DNA from: Hofstenia miamia
Lineage: Eukaryota; Xenacoelomorpha; Acoela
Direction: 5' to 3'
DNA length: 64,000 bases
Assembly: GCA_004352715.1 (NCBI GenBank)
Contig: SCFE01000096.1
Span: 1 to 64,000, forward strand
Numbering within the stretch: the stretch's first letter is position 1; every line of letters begins with the position of its first letter. The position numbers were made by a program, and so were the translations under genes. Of the stretch, positions 9,114 through 21,800 are shown piece by piece. The notes beneath the pieces are model-generated. The model was not told the DNA's origin. It searched no databases and saw only the letters and a list, made by a program, of their open reading frames with translations.

Positions 9114-12100
9114 AAGGAGTGCCAACTCCAGACAACTGTGCATGAGTCATGATCTTGGCCAATCTACACAATGTTAACACAATCACAGTTGTGATAAACG
9201 CCATAATGATTAAAGCTATGATAAACACAGGTGCAGTGAAATCAATAATCACAGATGAATGTGCAACAAAACTGGGATTCATGAAAGAAGAATTATCAAA
9301 ATCGCACAACAGACTGACCAATGCATCAGGTGAATGCATAGACACAAAAGGAACACTAGAAGCAGTGAGAATAAGAATAGCAAACAAAACATTTGAATAA
9401 TCACTAATCATAGTCAACACCCACAGAAACCTGTTACCCTATGAGATTATATTGGGAGAAGATTTTCTATCAAAACACAGGTACGTGATAAACTATGGAA
9501 ATAGAATGATAATAGTTGAAGAAGAAGAAATCGAAATCAATGAAGAACAACAAGAGAAGGACATGCTAATCAAATGGATGGAAGACATCAAACTACAACC
9601 TTACCATTGGAAGATGCATACAATCAAGTGCAAAGAAGAGATAACAGCAGAAGTAATGATATACAAACAAACAGGAATCAATACAAAAAAATCTCAATGC
9701 CTTCAAGTATCTGTGCTATTAAAAAAGGTGAAAGAAAATTCTGATACTAAACGCCATGAATTGAAACGTCAATATAAATACGTGAAATCTAGTATAAGGA
9801 TGATCTGGAAACCAATAGAAAATGATGGAGTTATTAATCCATAATTCCAACTAAAGGGCACATGGATGAAAGTTGAAGATGAAGAAAAAATACTGGACAT
9901 AAAAGAAGAAGATTACAAACACCTAAAGCAGAGTGAGAGAGAATCACTATGTAAACTATTAAGAAAACACAGTCAAATTTTTAACTTTGAAGAAATAAGC
10001 ATCAAACAAGCAATTGGAGAAACACATAAAATGGTGACAATGACGGACAAACCAATAAAGCTACAAGTATGAAGACTCCCTGAACTATTGAAAGATGAAT
10101 ACAACAGAATATTAAATGAATTGATTGATAACAAGATAATAAGGCCAAGTGAAAGCCTGTATGCAGCACTGACAGTGTTTGTTAAATGAGGGAAGAAATA
10201 TAGACTGTGTATTGATTTCAGAAAATTGAATGAAGTGATGAAAAAAGACTCTTATCCATTACCAAGAATTGAAGTCATGCTTTATGAGGCAAGCAAGCAT
10301 AAATACTTTACAGTCATAGACTTGTGCAAAGCCTATTGGCAGGTACAAATGGAACCAAAGGATATAGAAAAAATGGCATTTATAACACCATATGGACTCT
10401 ACAAATGGATATACATAGCGTTTGGACTATGTAATGCACCAGCAACATTTCCACATTACATCATGAAAGTCCTGAAGAACAAACAAAACAAAATTGAGGA
10501 AGGAATAAACACGTATATTGACGTCATAATCATAATGAGCAATACTGTAGAACAACATCTACAAAAACTGCATAGAACGTTAAAAATATTGAAGGATGCT
10601 GGATTAAGAGTAAATGGTAATAAATGCAATATACTGAAAGAAAAAGTAATGTTTTTAGGATGAATAATAAGCAAAGGACAAATCAGCATGAAAGATAATG
10701 CATGAGAGATGATAAGAAAGATCAAAAAACCAAATACTAAAAAAGATCTGCAAAGGATAATGGGCTTGTTTAATTACTATGGGACATTTATACCAAACAT
10801 TGCAGGAAAAACAGCAAATATGGCAAATTTGATGAAAAAATCCATACTGTTCATGTGGACCTGGGAAGAGCAAGAAGAACTAGACAAAATAAAATATGAA
10901 TTATCCAAACTGCTTTCACTAAATACACCAGACTACGAAAAAGAATTCATATTGGACTGCAATATGAGTAAAGTGGCAATAGGAGCAGCAATTAGTTAAA
11001 TGAAAGAAGGAAAAAAGGTGCTGATACAATTTTTTCAGCAGGAAACTGAAACCAAGAGAGGAAAATTACGGATCCACAAAATTTGAGATGCTTGCACTAA
11101 TAGAAAGCATAAAAAAATTCAAAAACTTTTTAATCAGGAAAAAATTCCCTAGTGAGGACAGACAACAGCAACCTTGTGTGGCTAAAGAATATCTTGGGAG
11201 ACAAGTCGTCAATAGTCTCACACTGGATAGAATATCTCAACGAATTTAATTTTACAATTGAACACAGGTAAGGGAAACTCCAGTGTAATGCTGACTTCTG
11301 GACCTTGCTACCAGAATATGAAAGAGACCTTGAAAAGAAAGAAGGGAGCAAAACAGAATTTCAATTCATACCTCACAATGAATATGAGAATTTATATGAT
11401 ATAAACATTGATAAAAGGGGAGAAGCAATCATACCAATTATGATCAATGAAGAAATTGCTGAAGAAGAGATAATAGAAAGACAAAACCAGGATATATACT
11501 AAAAGAAATAAAAGACAAATTACAAAACCAAGAGAAGAAATTGTTGAAAACTGCAAACAGGTATTTCAACCAATACAAGTGGAAAACAAATGACAACAGA
11601 CTACTGTATATCACCAGAAAAATCAATCAGATAGCAATACCCAAATACTTTAAAAGAGATTTAATAAGAAAAACTCATGAAAAAGGACATTTGGGTATCA
11701 TACAGACTGAAATGACATTTAACTCAAAATACATCACAATAGGAGTAAGGAGAGTTACAGTAGACGTCATAAATAAGTGCAGTACATGCTTATTAAACAA
11801 TCTGCAACACTTCCCAGCACAAAGAGCACCACTGGAGAAAATAATAGCCATGAAGCCAAATGAAATCATGCATATCAATATAGAAATGCTATCAAGGGAC
11901 AAAGAAGGATACCAATATCTATTAGTAATGGTAGATAACTTCACAAATTACGCTAAAATGATTCCAATGAAAAACACAACAGCTGAAGAAAGAAAACAGC
12001 AAACATTATACTAAAGGAATGGATACTAAAGATAAGTCCAATGGAAATAATAATAACAGACAAGGGACTCCAGTTTGAAAGCACATTGTTTCAAGAACTC

Positions 12101-12454
12101 GCCAAATTGCTTGAAATTAGCAGTGAATTAATGAAAGCTTACCACCCACAAGCAAACAGAGTGGTAGAAAGATTAAATCATACACTAATAAAACTGATAA
12201 GAGTAACCACATCAAGAATAGGAGGAAACAAATGGAGAGAAGTGATACAGATGGTTGAATACTTTTACAATACCTCAGTACACTCAATGACAAAAGTAAC
12301 TCCATTCAAAGTGATGTATGGGAGAGAAGCAGCAACACCTTTATCAATGCAATTCTCAAATTACTCACAGAAATTAGACCACCAGTTTGTAAAACAGCTC
12401 AAACAGCAAATAACAGTGATCCACGAAATGATGTGTTACAATATGAAAAGTTAG
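9111..12454 (+). pseudogene. pol: pol of gypsy element 1, decayed (PR-RT-RNase H-IN)
   Basis: Domain order is that of Ty3/gypsy. Aspartic protease lies at about 9149-9500 (MINTGAVKSIITDE, with N in place of the catalytic D). Reverse transcriptase lies at about 10070-10700 (FGLCNAPATF; the YxDD box reads YIDV at about 10516, so a catalytic Asp is lost). RNase H is at about 10930-11310. Integrase is at 11541-12454, with the zinc-binding HEKGHLG and CSTC. In the DDE triad the first Asp is replaced (HINIEML), while TDKGLQFES and VVERLNH keep D and E. Stops include TAA 9398, TAA 9842, TGA 10070, TGA 10186 and TGA 10661, plus frame changes after about 11000. The end is cut by an inverted LTR-B at 12466, so no tail or ORF3 is present. 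Confidence 0.88.
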
Positions 12455-12465
12455 CAACAAGACAG

Positions 12466-13605
12466 TGTAATATCCTCTACCAGGCATTATTACTGTTTGT
12501 CTCTTGTTACTGCATAACACTAGTCATAGTTTTGTAGGTAGGGATTTACCTAACTAGAGACTGCTTTAGCTTTTGTTTCTATTAACACAATGTAACTAGA
12601 TTTAACTGTTCACTCTTTAGGTGATGAAGCCATGCAGCAATTCCTCCAATGATCAATAGTGGGCATCTGCCTGAAGCTGATCTCCACATCCAGTTTCACC
12701 AGTTGTTCTATGTTCCATTCAATTGAGTTCCACATCTCAGCTCATTAATACAATTTATGTGTACCTCATCCTAGCTCAGTGCATACTCAAGACATGACAA
12801 AATTTGACTTAAACTCTATTTTGTAAAAGTGTTTCATTTGTTTGCAACCTGACTTGTTACTAGCTGCCTAATGAATATTACATGTTGCCATTACCAAAAT
12901 ATATTGGCTTTAATAAATGCATTAGTAGTGAGCAGCTTCCTAACCTACATTTATAGATTGATACATGTACTGTCACTTTATTGGTCATTAATTTGGATTT
13001 AAAATAATATTAATATATTTCCTAGGTTCTGGTTATCCAACCATTTGTTCACAGTTAATAATTTTAGTACATGTATTATTGATCACTAGTTAGCAAATCT
13101 AGAGAAAAACTCCTGCACCTAACTTATATGCACTTTCATGGTCTGGCACAGAGACCCTTGAATTGTTCTCTAGGATGGATCCAGACCACTACTAAATACC
13201 ACTTGATTAGCTCTACATCATATTAAATAATCAAACCATTATAGTAGAAACAAAATAAGAATTCCAAATAAAATTCTTTATCAATTGCTTACAGTATTTA
13301 ATTTGTATTTATAGTAATTCCAGAAAAGTACCTGTCGAATTCAAATTTAATCTTTTCTTCTGCCAAGATGGCGGCTAAAAATATTGGAAGCAATTTCGCC
13401 CCCCTTGTTTTGCCAAAAGTATTTTTATTGACCAATGCTAATCTCTCATTTTTGACACATATTGTTTCTTAGTTGCATAATACAAATAAATCTAAATTAA
13501 TCTGATTGATCTAAATACAATATTTCTAATCATTGTTTCTTCAATCTTATACTCACTTCACTCAACGTTTGCAGCTTATTTTTGGTTTATTTGGATGATG
13601 CTATA
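12466..13605. repeat. LTR-B, inverted full-length copy
   Basis: At 1140 bp, this starts TGTAATATCCTCTACC and ends GGATGATGCTATA. It is reverse-complementary to 2911-4603 without that copy's internal duplication. It separates the integrase ends of element 1 (+) and element 2 (-). AAGATGGCGGC lies at 13365-13375. No clear matching target duplication flanks it (ACAG left, TGCC right), so the flanks may have been rearranged. Confidence 0.75.
13365..13375 (+). promoter_or_regulatory. YY1-like motif AAGATGGCGGC in LTR-B
   Basis: AAGATGGCGGC fits the animal YY1 consensus (AAnATGGCGnC). The same 11 bases occur at the equivalent place, on the other strand, in the two other near LTR-B copies (2438-2448 and 3129-3139). 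The copy at about 46050-46075 has diverged (CCAATATGGCTG). Function is inference. Confidence 0.45.
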
Positions 13606-13659
13606 TGCCCTCCTCAGCTTGCATTATTTTTAGTACAGCTCATTCTCTATGTACTAACG

Positions 13660-15640
13660 TGTCCTTACAACCACATTTCCAGATCTATGTGGACTATTTT
13701 ATTTGGTTGTGTTGCAATAATCTTCTCTAGTGGTGCCCTTTGTGTTGGAAAATGTTGTTTGTTGTTTAGAAGACATGTTGTGCACTTATTAATAATGTCC
13801 TTGATGACTTTCCTCACAGCTGTTGTTATAAACCTCACATTGAAGGTATTTTCCGTCTGTGCGATTCCCAGGTGGCCCTTCTCATGTATCTTCCTTATCA
13901 ACTCTCTTTTGAAATAGTCTGGTATTGCAATTTGGTTATTGTTGGCTTTGTCGTATAGTAATCCATTTTTGTTGATTTTCCAGTTGTAACATTCATAGTA
14001 TCCTGCTGTTAATTTTGATAGTGTTGTCCAAGGTTCTTCTATCTTTTTATGATTACACTAAGGATTATGTTGTCTCTCTGTTTGTCCACTATTTCTTTTT
14101 CAGATATTTCCTCCCTCATTAGTGTTGGTAGCATGGCTTGGCCTTTTTTGTCCATGTTTATTTCTGGCAATCCCTCATATTCAGTGTGTGGCAAAAATTG
14201 GAATTGTTTTTTCTCTCCATCTATTTTTACTGCATCTCTCTGGTATTCCACTAGCAATGTCCAGAAGTCTGCGTTATTATGTAAAGTACCTTTCCTATGC
14301 TTAATTGTGAATGTGAATTCATTCAAATATTCGATCCATTGTGACACTATTCCAGACTTATCTCCAGAAAACTTCTTCAACCATGCCAGTCTGCTGTTGT
14401 CTGTGCATACCCTAAACTCTCTACAGATGAGGAAGTGTCAAAATTTTTTAATACTTTCAATTAATGCAAGCATCTCTACTTTGGTAGATTCGTAATTTTC
14501 TTCACTTCCTCCCAACTTGCGACTGAAAACTGAATGGGAACCTCTTTTCCATTTTTCACTTGTCTCAGCATGGCCCTGGTGGCCACTTTGCTTGTGTTGC
14601 AATCTAGTATGAATTGTTCATTGTAGTCCAGTGTGTTAAGAGATGGTAGTTTCACCAGTTCTTCCTGCTCCTGCCAGGTCCATATGAACAGTACTGATTT
14701 TTTCATTAATCTGGTCAACTTTGCTGTCTTACAGGCTATGTTCAGAATGAAAGTCCCATAGTAATTGAATAATTCCATTATCCTCTGCATATCTTTCTTG
14801 TTGTTTGGCTTTTCTATTTTTCGGATCATTTCTCTGACATTATCCTTCATGCATATCCTACCTTTCTCTATGGTTCTTCTGAGAAATACTATTTTCTTTT
14901 TAAGAATGTCGCATTTGTTCCCATTAATTCAAAGTCCTGCGTTTTCCAAAATTGTTACCGTTCTCTCTAGTTTTTCCAGATGTTCTTGGATTGTATCACT
15001 AGTTACTATGATTTCATCTATATAGGCGTCACCCATTAGTCCATTCTATGTGTCTTGTTTTTTAGCACTTTCATAATATACCTCTGGAAGTTTGCTGGTG
15101 CATTACACAGTCTGAACACCATATATATCCATTTGTATAGCCCATAGGGAGTTATGAATGCTGTCTTCTCAATTTCATCTCTTCCATCTTTACCTGCCAG
15201 TAGGCTTTGCATAGATCTAGTGTTATAAAATATTTATGCTTGCTGGCTTCATAGAGCATGTCTTCTATCTGTGGTAGAGGATATGAATCCTTTTTGTCAC
15301 CTCATTTAATTTGCAAAAATCTATGCATAGGCAATACTTGTCTCCCTGCTTTACAAATATGGTTGGTGCTGTGTATGGGCGGATGATTTTGTTGTTGATT
15401 AGTTCCTCCAGTATGCGATTGTATTCATCTTTCATCTGTTGGGGTACCCTTCTGACTGGTAGCTTAATCAGTTTGTCCATTGTTGTAACTATTCTGTGCT
15501 TCTCACCCATTGCCTGCCCAAAGCTTATCTCCCATAGTTGAATATATGTTTGTGTTTTTCCAACAATTTCCTTAATTGTGTGATCTCCTGTTCTTCCAAA
15601 TGTGGGTATTCTTTGTTATTTATTTCGGGTGTTCTGTATG
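13660..15640 (-). pseudogene. pol: pol of gypsy element 2, decayed, integrase truncated
   Basis: Read on the minus strand: RT from about 15510 (KLPVRRVPQQMKDEYN, FVKQGDKYCLCIDF). The YxDD box is changed to YIDE at about 15010-15020. The region near 14476-14850 covers the end of RT and the RNase H start (LDCNTSKVATRA). RNase H continues at 14039-14400 and integrase at about 13665-13920 (IHEKGHLGIAQTE, CTTC). Homology stops in the first catalytic segment at about 13665 (VHIDLEM), so the integrase core is missing. Several stops and frame changes are present. It is closer to element 1 than to element A by shared wording. The gap to its right means its gag cannot be assigned with certainty. Confidence 0.83.
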
Positions 15641-15659
15641 TGTCTTCCTCTTCTGCTTT

Positions 15660-16659
15660 NNNNNNNNNNNNNNNNNNNNNNNNNNNNNNNNNNNNNNNNN
15701 NNNNNNNNNNNNNNNNNNNNNNNNNNNNNNNNNNNNNNNNNNNNNNNNNNNNNNNNNNNNNNNNNNNNNNNNNNNNNNNNNNNNNNNNNNNNNNNNNNNN
15801 NNNNNNNNNNNNNNNNNNNNNNNNNNNNNNNNNNNNNNNNNNNNNNNNNNNNNNNNNNNNNNNNNNNNNNNNNNNNNNNNNNNNNNNNNNNNNNNNNNNN
15901 NNNNNNNNNNNNNNNNNNNNNNNNNNNNNNNNNNNNNNNNNNNNNNNNNNNNNNNNNNNNNNNNNNNNNNNNNNNNNNNNNNNNNNNNNNNNNNNNNNNN
16001 NNNNNNNNNNNNNNNNNNNNNNNNNNNNNNNNNNNNNNNNNNNNNNNNNNNNNNNNNNNNNNNNNNNNNNNNNNNNNNNNNNNNNNNNNNNNNNNNNNNN
16101 NNNNNNNNNNNNNNNNNNNNNNNNNNNNNNNNNNNNNNNNNNNNNNNNNNNNNNNNNNNNNNNNNNNNNNNNNNNNNNNNNNNNNNNNNNNNNNNNNNNN
16201 NNNNNNNNNNNNNNNNNNNNNNNNNNNNNNNNNNNNNNNNNNNNNNNNNNNNNNNNNNNNNNNNNNNNNNNNNNNNNNNNNNNNNNNNNNNNNNNNNNNN
16301 NNNNNNNNNNNNNNNNNNNNNNNNNNNNNNNNNNNNNNNNNNNNNNNNNNNNNNNNNNNNNNNNNNNNNNNNNNNNNNNNNNNNNNNNNNNNNNNNNNNN
16401 NNNNNNNNNNNNNNNNNNNNNNNNNNNNNNNNNNNNNNNNNNNNNNNNNNNNNNNNNNNNNNNNNNNNNNNNNNNNNNNNNNNNNNNNNNNNNNNNNNNN
16501 NNNNNNNNNNNNNNNNNNNNNNNNNNNNNNNNNNNNNNNNNNNNNNNNNNNNNNNNNNNNNNNNNNNNNNNNNNNNNNNNNNNNNNNNNNNNNNNNNNNN
16601 NNNNNNNNNNNNNNNNNNNNNNNNNNNNNNNNNNNNNNNNNNNNNNNNNNNNNNNNNNN
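15660..16659. other. Assembly gap, 1000 N
   Basis: Exactly 1000 undetermined bases, a conventional size for a gap of unknown length. Open frames reported across it are not real. Confidence 0.99.
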
Positions 16660-17344
16660 CTTTGACACTATTTTTCTCTTCTTTTTCTGCTTCTTCATTC
16701 GTTAGTGTTGTTAGTCAAATTTTGTCTTTTAACTCGTCTATTTGAAGTTGCTTTAGAATATTGTCTTCTCTCAGGTTAACGTTCTCTTCGTGCATTTGAG
16801 TAATCATTTTCTTTAGATTCTCACTCTGCAATTTTATTTCCTTGTTCGCCTCTATTAATTTCTCGGTTTGTTTCTGGAAGACATTCCTCTGCTCGGTTAA
16901 CCTCGAGCTAGTGTCTTGCATGATTTCTTCAATCCGTTTGTCTTTTTCAGCATTCGCTAGTTCTATCTCGAACATCCTTTGAGTTAAGTTTTCAATTTGT
17001 AACATTAACTCACGTCTTTTGTTATTATTATCTTCTATTATTTTCTTTAGTTCAATTATCAATAGTGCTGCACCTTCGTTTTCTTGCTGCAATACTATCT
17101 CTGTTGGGGAATTTTGACTCTCAGGGGATGTATTAACAATCGCTGGGGTTGTTTGATTTTGGGGTGTCCTTTGCGTTTTGGCTCTAGTTCTTTGCTTTTT
17201 TCTTGAATTTACCATTTTCATAATTACTAGAGGCAATTGTATAATGGCGTCCTTCACCAGTATCATGTACTCATGGTTACTATTGCTCCTCATCTTTTTG
17301 CTTGTTTGTTTCTTTATTTTTGAGCGAGAAGAAACAACTATCTT
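16660..17344 (-). pseudogene. gag: gag N-terminal fragment, element A type
   Basis: This is nearly identical to element A gag and leader at about 31985-32669: MVNSRKKQRTRAKTQ, then a coiled coil rich in E, K, Q and N with IEDNNNKRRELMLQ and MITQMHEENVNLRED. It runs into the N gap, so the gag core is unseen. The leader before the ATG is also conserved up to 17344, where similarity to element A stops. Coiled coils of this kind probably help gag self-association; that is inference. Confidence 0.8.
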
Positions 17345-17478
17345 GTACGTTTTCATTGTATTTTTTGGTTTAGGGTTGCTCCTCCATGTTGGTGTTTCTC
17401 TGTGCCATGCTGCCTTTTTGTTTATTCTCACGCTGTTCTCGATCGTAGCTTGTATGTCCACTGCCTTTCTGATCATCT
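17345..17478 (-). pseudogene. gag: Misplaced gag C-terminal fragment replacing PBS and leader
   Basis: This encodes MIRKAVDIQATIENSVRINK, which matches the region just before the zinc knuckle in gag of element 1 (about 8727-8790, MIRKAVDIQVMLENN). Here it lies between an LTR end (17479) and the gag leader, where the primer binding site should be. The junction reads through in frame into the leader. It looks like an internal deletion or template switch, and without a primer site this copy could not replicate itself. Confidence 0.7.
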
Positions 17479-18845
17479 TGTAGAATCATGTCAACCCACT
17501 ATGAGGGTGTTATTTAGAGAAAGCTATTACTTTTCTTAGATCAACCACTAATCAGAGTCGACACTTTTCCGGTTTCTCTCCTTTATAATAAGTGTGCGGT
17601 TTATTAAACTAATTTAATACACAAGAGCCTTTGTAGCTACTTAATTAACTCAACTTATTTAGATAAAGCAGAGAGTTTGGAAGACAGGATCAACACTCAA
17701 GAGTAAACGTGCTTATCCAGGAACACATCCGCCAGCTGCATCTTACCAATGGAACTGCCAATGTGAGATAGAGAACAACAACTGAATGGTAATGTGAATA
17801 GCAAACTCAGTGTAATGGGATTGGCAACTACTGAAGAATTTAATGCATTGATTGTTTTTGTTATTACAAACTAATGCAATAAATGAAGTTATGCAACCTT
17901 GCCGCTGAACCAGCTTATTATAAGGCCCTACATGTAATAACCCTACATATAGATATATATCTAATAGCCCTTGATACATGTAAACAATCAATGCTGTCAG
18001 TGGAAAACAGTAACTAGAGGTCGGCCGAAAGTCTACTGTATAAAACATTGAGCAACATGTAATGACTATTAAATAAACTATGTGTAATAGAGTATCAAAA
18101 TACAATCATAATAATCGTTTAAGTGTAAACATTATTAAATCATCAATCAGCATATAACATAATAAATGTAATAAATAACTTGAGTTCATCGGTAAAATAA
18201 CTGACATGTAAAACCTACAGGCTGCGATAACACTATCAGACAAGCAAGGACAATTAGGAAAGCTATAACGGTAAAAAACTCCTATACCTATCCGTAACCT
18301 AAGAGCACACCAGGTAACTACAGCTGTCGCCCTCCCCGCTGTGGAATAGCTATTAGGAGGCTGCTCCAGCATACCTTTAACCGGATGTGGGAACCACCAT
18401 ACAATTACCCTAGCTCGTAGACGTTTAGCTTTCCATCAGAATATATAAAATAACCTGACAAAAGAAAATGAATCCAAAGTAGATTTGCTCATCATTAATT
18501 ACATCATGTTCATTATATTTATAGCACTTGGTATTAAACAACTAAATACTCGACTAGTACCTGTTAATCTTTCTTGTTTACGGTTTTTCCCTCGCTTAAT
18601 ATTTCTGCTAGATTATGCAATGTCAGCGTTAATTTGACTACACTGTTTGACCATCTTTTGTTTTGTCAAATACCGTCAAGTATAATTTTAGATATAATTG
18701 CACAAAACATTTACAAAGTGAAAATAATCAATCCTATCATGATTTACATTTTAATCATTATAATCAATAATAATTTTAGTCTTTGTTTCCTTCATCTTTT
18801 TCTCTCATTTTGACCAATCATGATAGTTTGATGGATTATGTCACA
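17479..18845 (-). repeat. Element A 3' LTR
   Basis: At 1367 bp, this reads on the minus strand TGTGACATAATC ... GATTCTACA. It pairs with 32794-34151. In the first ~145 bp from the 17479 end I count four differences from the partner, three of them at CpG/TpG sites. The adjacent sequence at lower coordinates is another gag (16660-17344), so this LTR also sits where the 5' LTR of a second element would be. The minus-strand ORFs 17743-18105 and 18106-18372 are chance openings. Confidence 0.88.
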
Positions 18846-18855
18846 CTCCCCCTCC
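18846..18855 (-). promoter_or_regulatory. Polypurine tract of element A
   Basis: GGAGGGGGAG lies immediately before the LTR start TGTGACATAATC. Such a tract primes plus-strand DNA synthesis in LTR retroelements, and its position fixes the 3' LTR boundary. Confidence 0.8.
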
Positions 18856-18862
18856 AGCATAG

Positions 18863-21800
18863 CTAATTAAGGATGACCACTCTTTCTCCATGTACCATCT
18901 CGGCCACCTTTTTGATTATCTCACTGGCTTCTTTCATTTCCCACATAACGTTTTCATACGCCTCATCTTTCGTGATTTTTAGCACGACGTCTTTCTCTGT
19001 CATTAACATCTTCTTGTGTCTCAAGAACGACGGGTTCTTTAGAGATTTTGCTATTGTGCACATACTACGTAGTTCATTTAATTTCTCATTGAATATATCA
19101 TAATGTTTTCTGTATAGTTTCATACCCTTTAATGCTATCATTAACATCATAATTGCGTCTATTCTACTGGTATGCGCCAAATCTGGTTGGATCATAGTGT
19201 TTGGGTAGAAAAATTCGTAAGTTGATCTCAACAATTTAGATATTGACGCCTCATTATAGAACGCACTAATATTCTCTAAGACTTCTTCTTCAGTAATATT
19301 TTCCGGTTCATTCTTTCCTAATCTTACCATGGTAATGATTTTGACTCTTCTCATTACGTCGTAGTATCGGTATTGTGAGCTCCAAAGTTCTCCCCACACA
19401 ATGTCGTTAATCCCTGAGAATAGTATTATGGTTTGTGTAGATCTTTTTTCAATTTCTGCACGGACTTTCTTAATCTGTCTACATATTGGTTCTCCTTCTT
19501 TGTAGAGATCATAAGGTGTTACTTGTCCTTCTATAAAGACCCTTTCTTTATTATCATTTTTCAATAAGATTTCTTTTGACTTTTTGTAACGTTCATCGTT
19601 AACTATTCTGTCGGCTGCTTGTTTACTGTTGACGTACGTATTTTCTTCATGCCACATGGCTTTGATCGCTTTCTTATCTTTTAGTCGCCAAGTTGGTAGC
19701 AGCATTGGTATAAAGATTGTCGGTGGTGGCGTACATTTTAATATTGTTGTCATCGTTTTTTCCTCAATAGCTTCATATGTGCCTTGCATCTCAGCTGTTG
19801 TGGCCATGCCAAATGTTGCAGGATAATTATTTTTAGACTTCTTGATGTTCTCCCAGAAAGTATCCATTAGACCGTTTTTCATCAAGTTCTGTGCAATTTC
19901 AGGCTTTATTACTATCTTCGAAGTGATACATTCTATATCCACTGCAATTTGATTTTGTGGTTCTAGTAATTCGTCGATTTCTTGCCTGGTGAACGCTTCG
20001 GTACACAGCACTTTAATTAATGATTTGGTCGCTCGTTCATAGACTTCACCAAAGATTCTTTGTACTATATTATTCTTCCGTTCTCGTCGCACCGTAATTT
20101 CTACTAGTAGTCTTGTGTCATCTGTATCAACCCATGATAGCTCACTGGGTTCTTGTTCACCCCATTTCTCTAGATTGACTTTATCAATTACTCATTGTGT
20201 GTTTGGTGTTAAGGCTATGTCGGTCGATTGTAAGAGCTTCTCTTCTAGTAGCATTTCTTCTTTACTTTTGCTTACCATCTCAATAATCTCGATAGGACAA
20301 TTTTTTCCTTCTTTGCGCATGGTTTCTGAATGTTTAATAATTTTGGTGTAGGCACACTGAGGATAGTTTTTCAGATATTTTCTTATCTCTTTCGTGATTA
20401 CCTCGTGAATCTTCATTTCTTCCACCAATTTTATCGTTTGGAACGTTTCCGCATGCTCTCTCCTGATCAAATTTTGGGTTGTCAGCCATGGTTGATATTT
20501 AAGTGCTCTAAGCTTTGTATTGGAAGTCGCGCCTCACATGTACTTCTTTGTTTCATCGGTTAAAATTTCAATTTCACTTGGACAGATACCTGTTTTGTTT
20601 GCTAGCTCGATTATACTAGGTCTTCCCAATGTGTGTTGCTGTACCAACAATCTTGTAAAATGTTTTTCAAACCTCTGCTGTACTTTCTTCGTGGGGGACA
20701 GCGGTAATATTTCTACATTCTGCAGTAGCCATTGCTTAATGTTTGTAGGGATCAGTGCTACAGCTATCTCAAATTTTTTCTGTCACGCTATCTGTTGCCG
20801 CTCCTTTCTCATCATCGGCAGTACCAACTTGTCGTTATATGTTAATGCAATTGCTAGTACCCAAATAGCTGTTCTTGCTCTGATCTCTGGCGCATTGATT
20901 TCTTCAAACATTTGAGTTTTAAAGTTTCTTTTAGCCTCCATTTCGTAGGCTCTCCTGATCTCGTATAATATGGCTTCCATGCTTTTATGATACTTCCTGG
21001 TTGGCGACCTTATATCTATCATCAGCCACTCTTCATGCGTAGGCTTTTCTGCTTTTATTTCCAACCATACTGTCGCTATTTTTTCCAAATGCTCAGGTGT
21101 TTGATTCATACTGCACTTCAGGAATATATTTCCAGTTTCTTCCAAATTTTCGTTTGTTCCCAGCAATTCCATAGTGCGTGTTTGGTAGTACATGTCTATT
21201 GCAATTTTAGGTTCTACCATAATTCTCTCCACTGGTGCTATTTCGTTAATTTGTAAGTCCACTTTTATCAGTTCCGATATTTTCATTGTACCGCTATCCA
21301 ACGTAAACAAATTATCTAACTTAATCTCCATTTCTTTTATACATTTCGGCAACTCTTCTAATTTCTGTGTTACGACTATTATTACCCTCGTCTTGTGTTT
21401 CTTAGCTATCTTGAGAGTTTCTTCTATGTTAGTTTGAAGCCTTTTTGATGCTATTTCAGTATCTTTCACAAAATAGACTATCGTGAGATGCTTCTTATCA
21501 AGGTTAACTTGTTCACATTCGGTTATGATCCTATCTTTGTTTTTGGTTAGCTTTTGTACGTCCTTCATTGTGAACTGTTCATCGAATGTAATGTGGACTG
21601 TGCTTTTGAAGTATGGTCTGTTAAATTGTTCTTTCATGTCCCCTGTGTAAGCTATTATCGTATTACAAGTTGGACGATTCTTNNNNNNNNNNNNNNNNNN
21701 NNNNNNNNNNNNNNNNNNNNNNNNNNNNNNNNNNNNNNNNNNNNNNNNNNNNNNNNNNNNNNNNNNNNNNNNNNNNNNNNNNNNNNNNNNNNNNNNNNNN

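Noticed and set aside
15538-16745. Long ORFs on both strands over 15538-16745 (and likewise 44590-45708)
   Set aside because: They consist almost entirely of N codons in 1000-N gaps.
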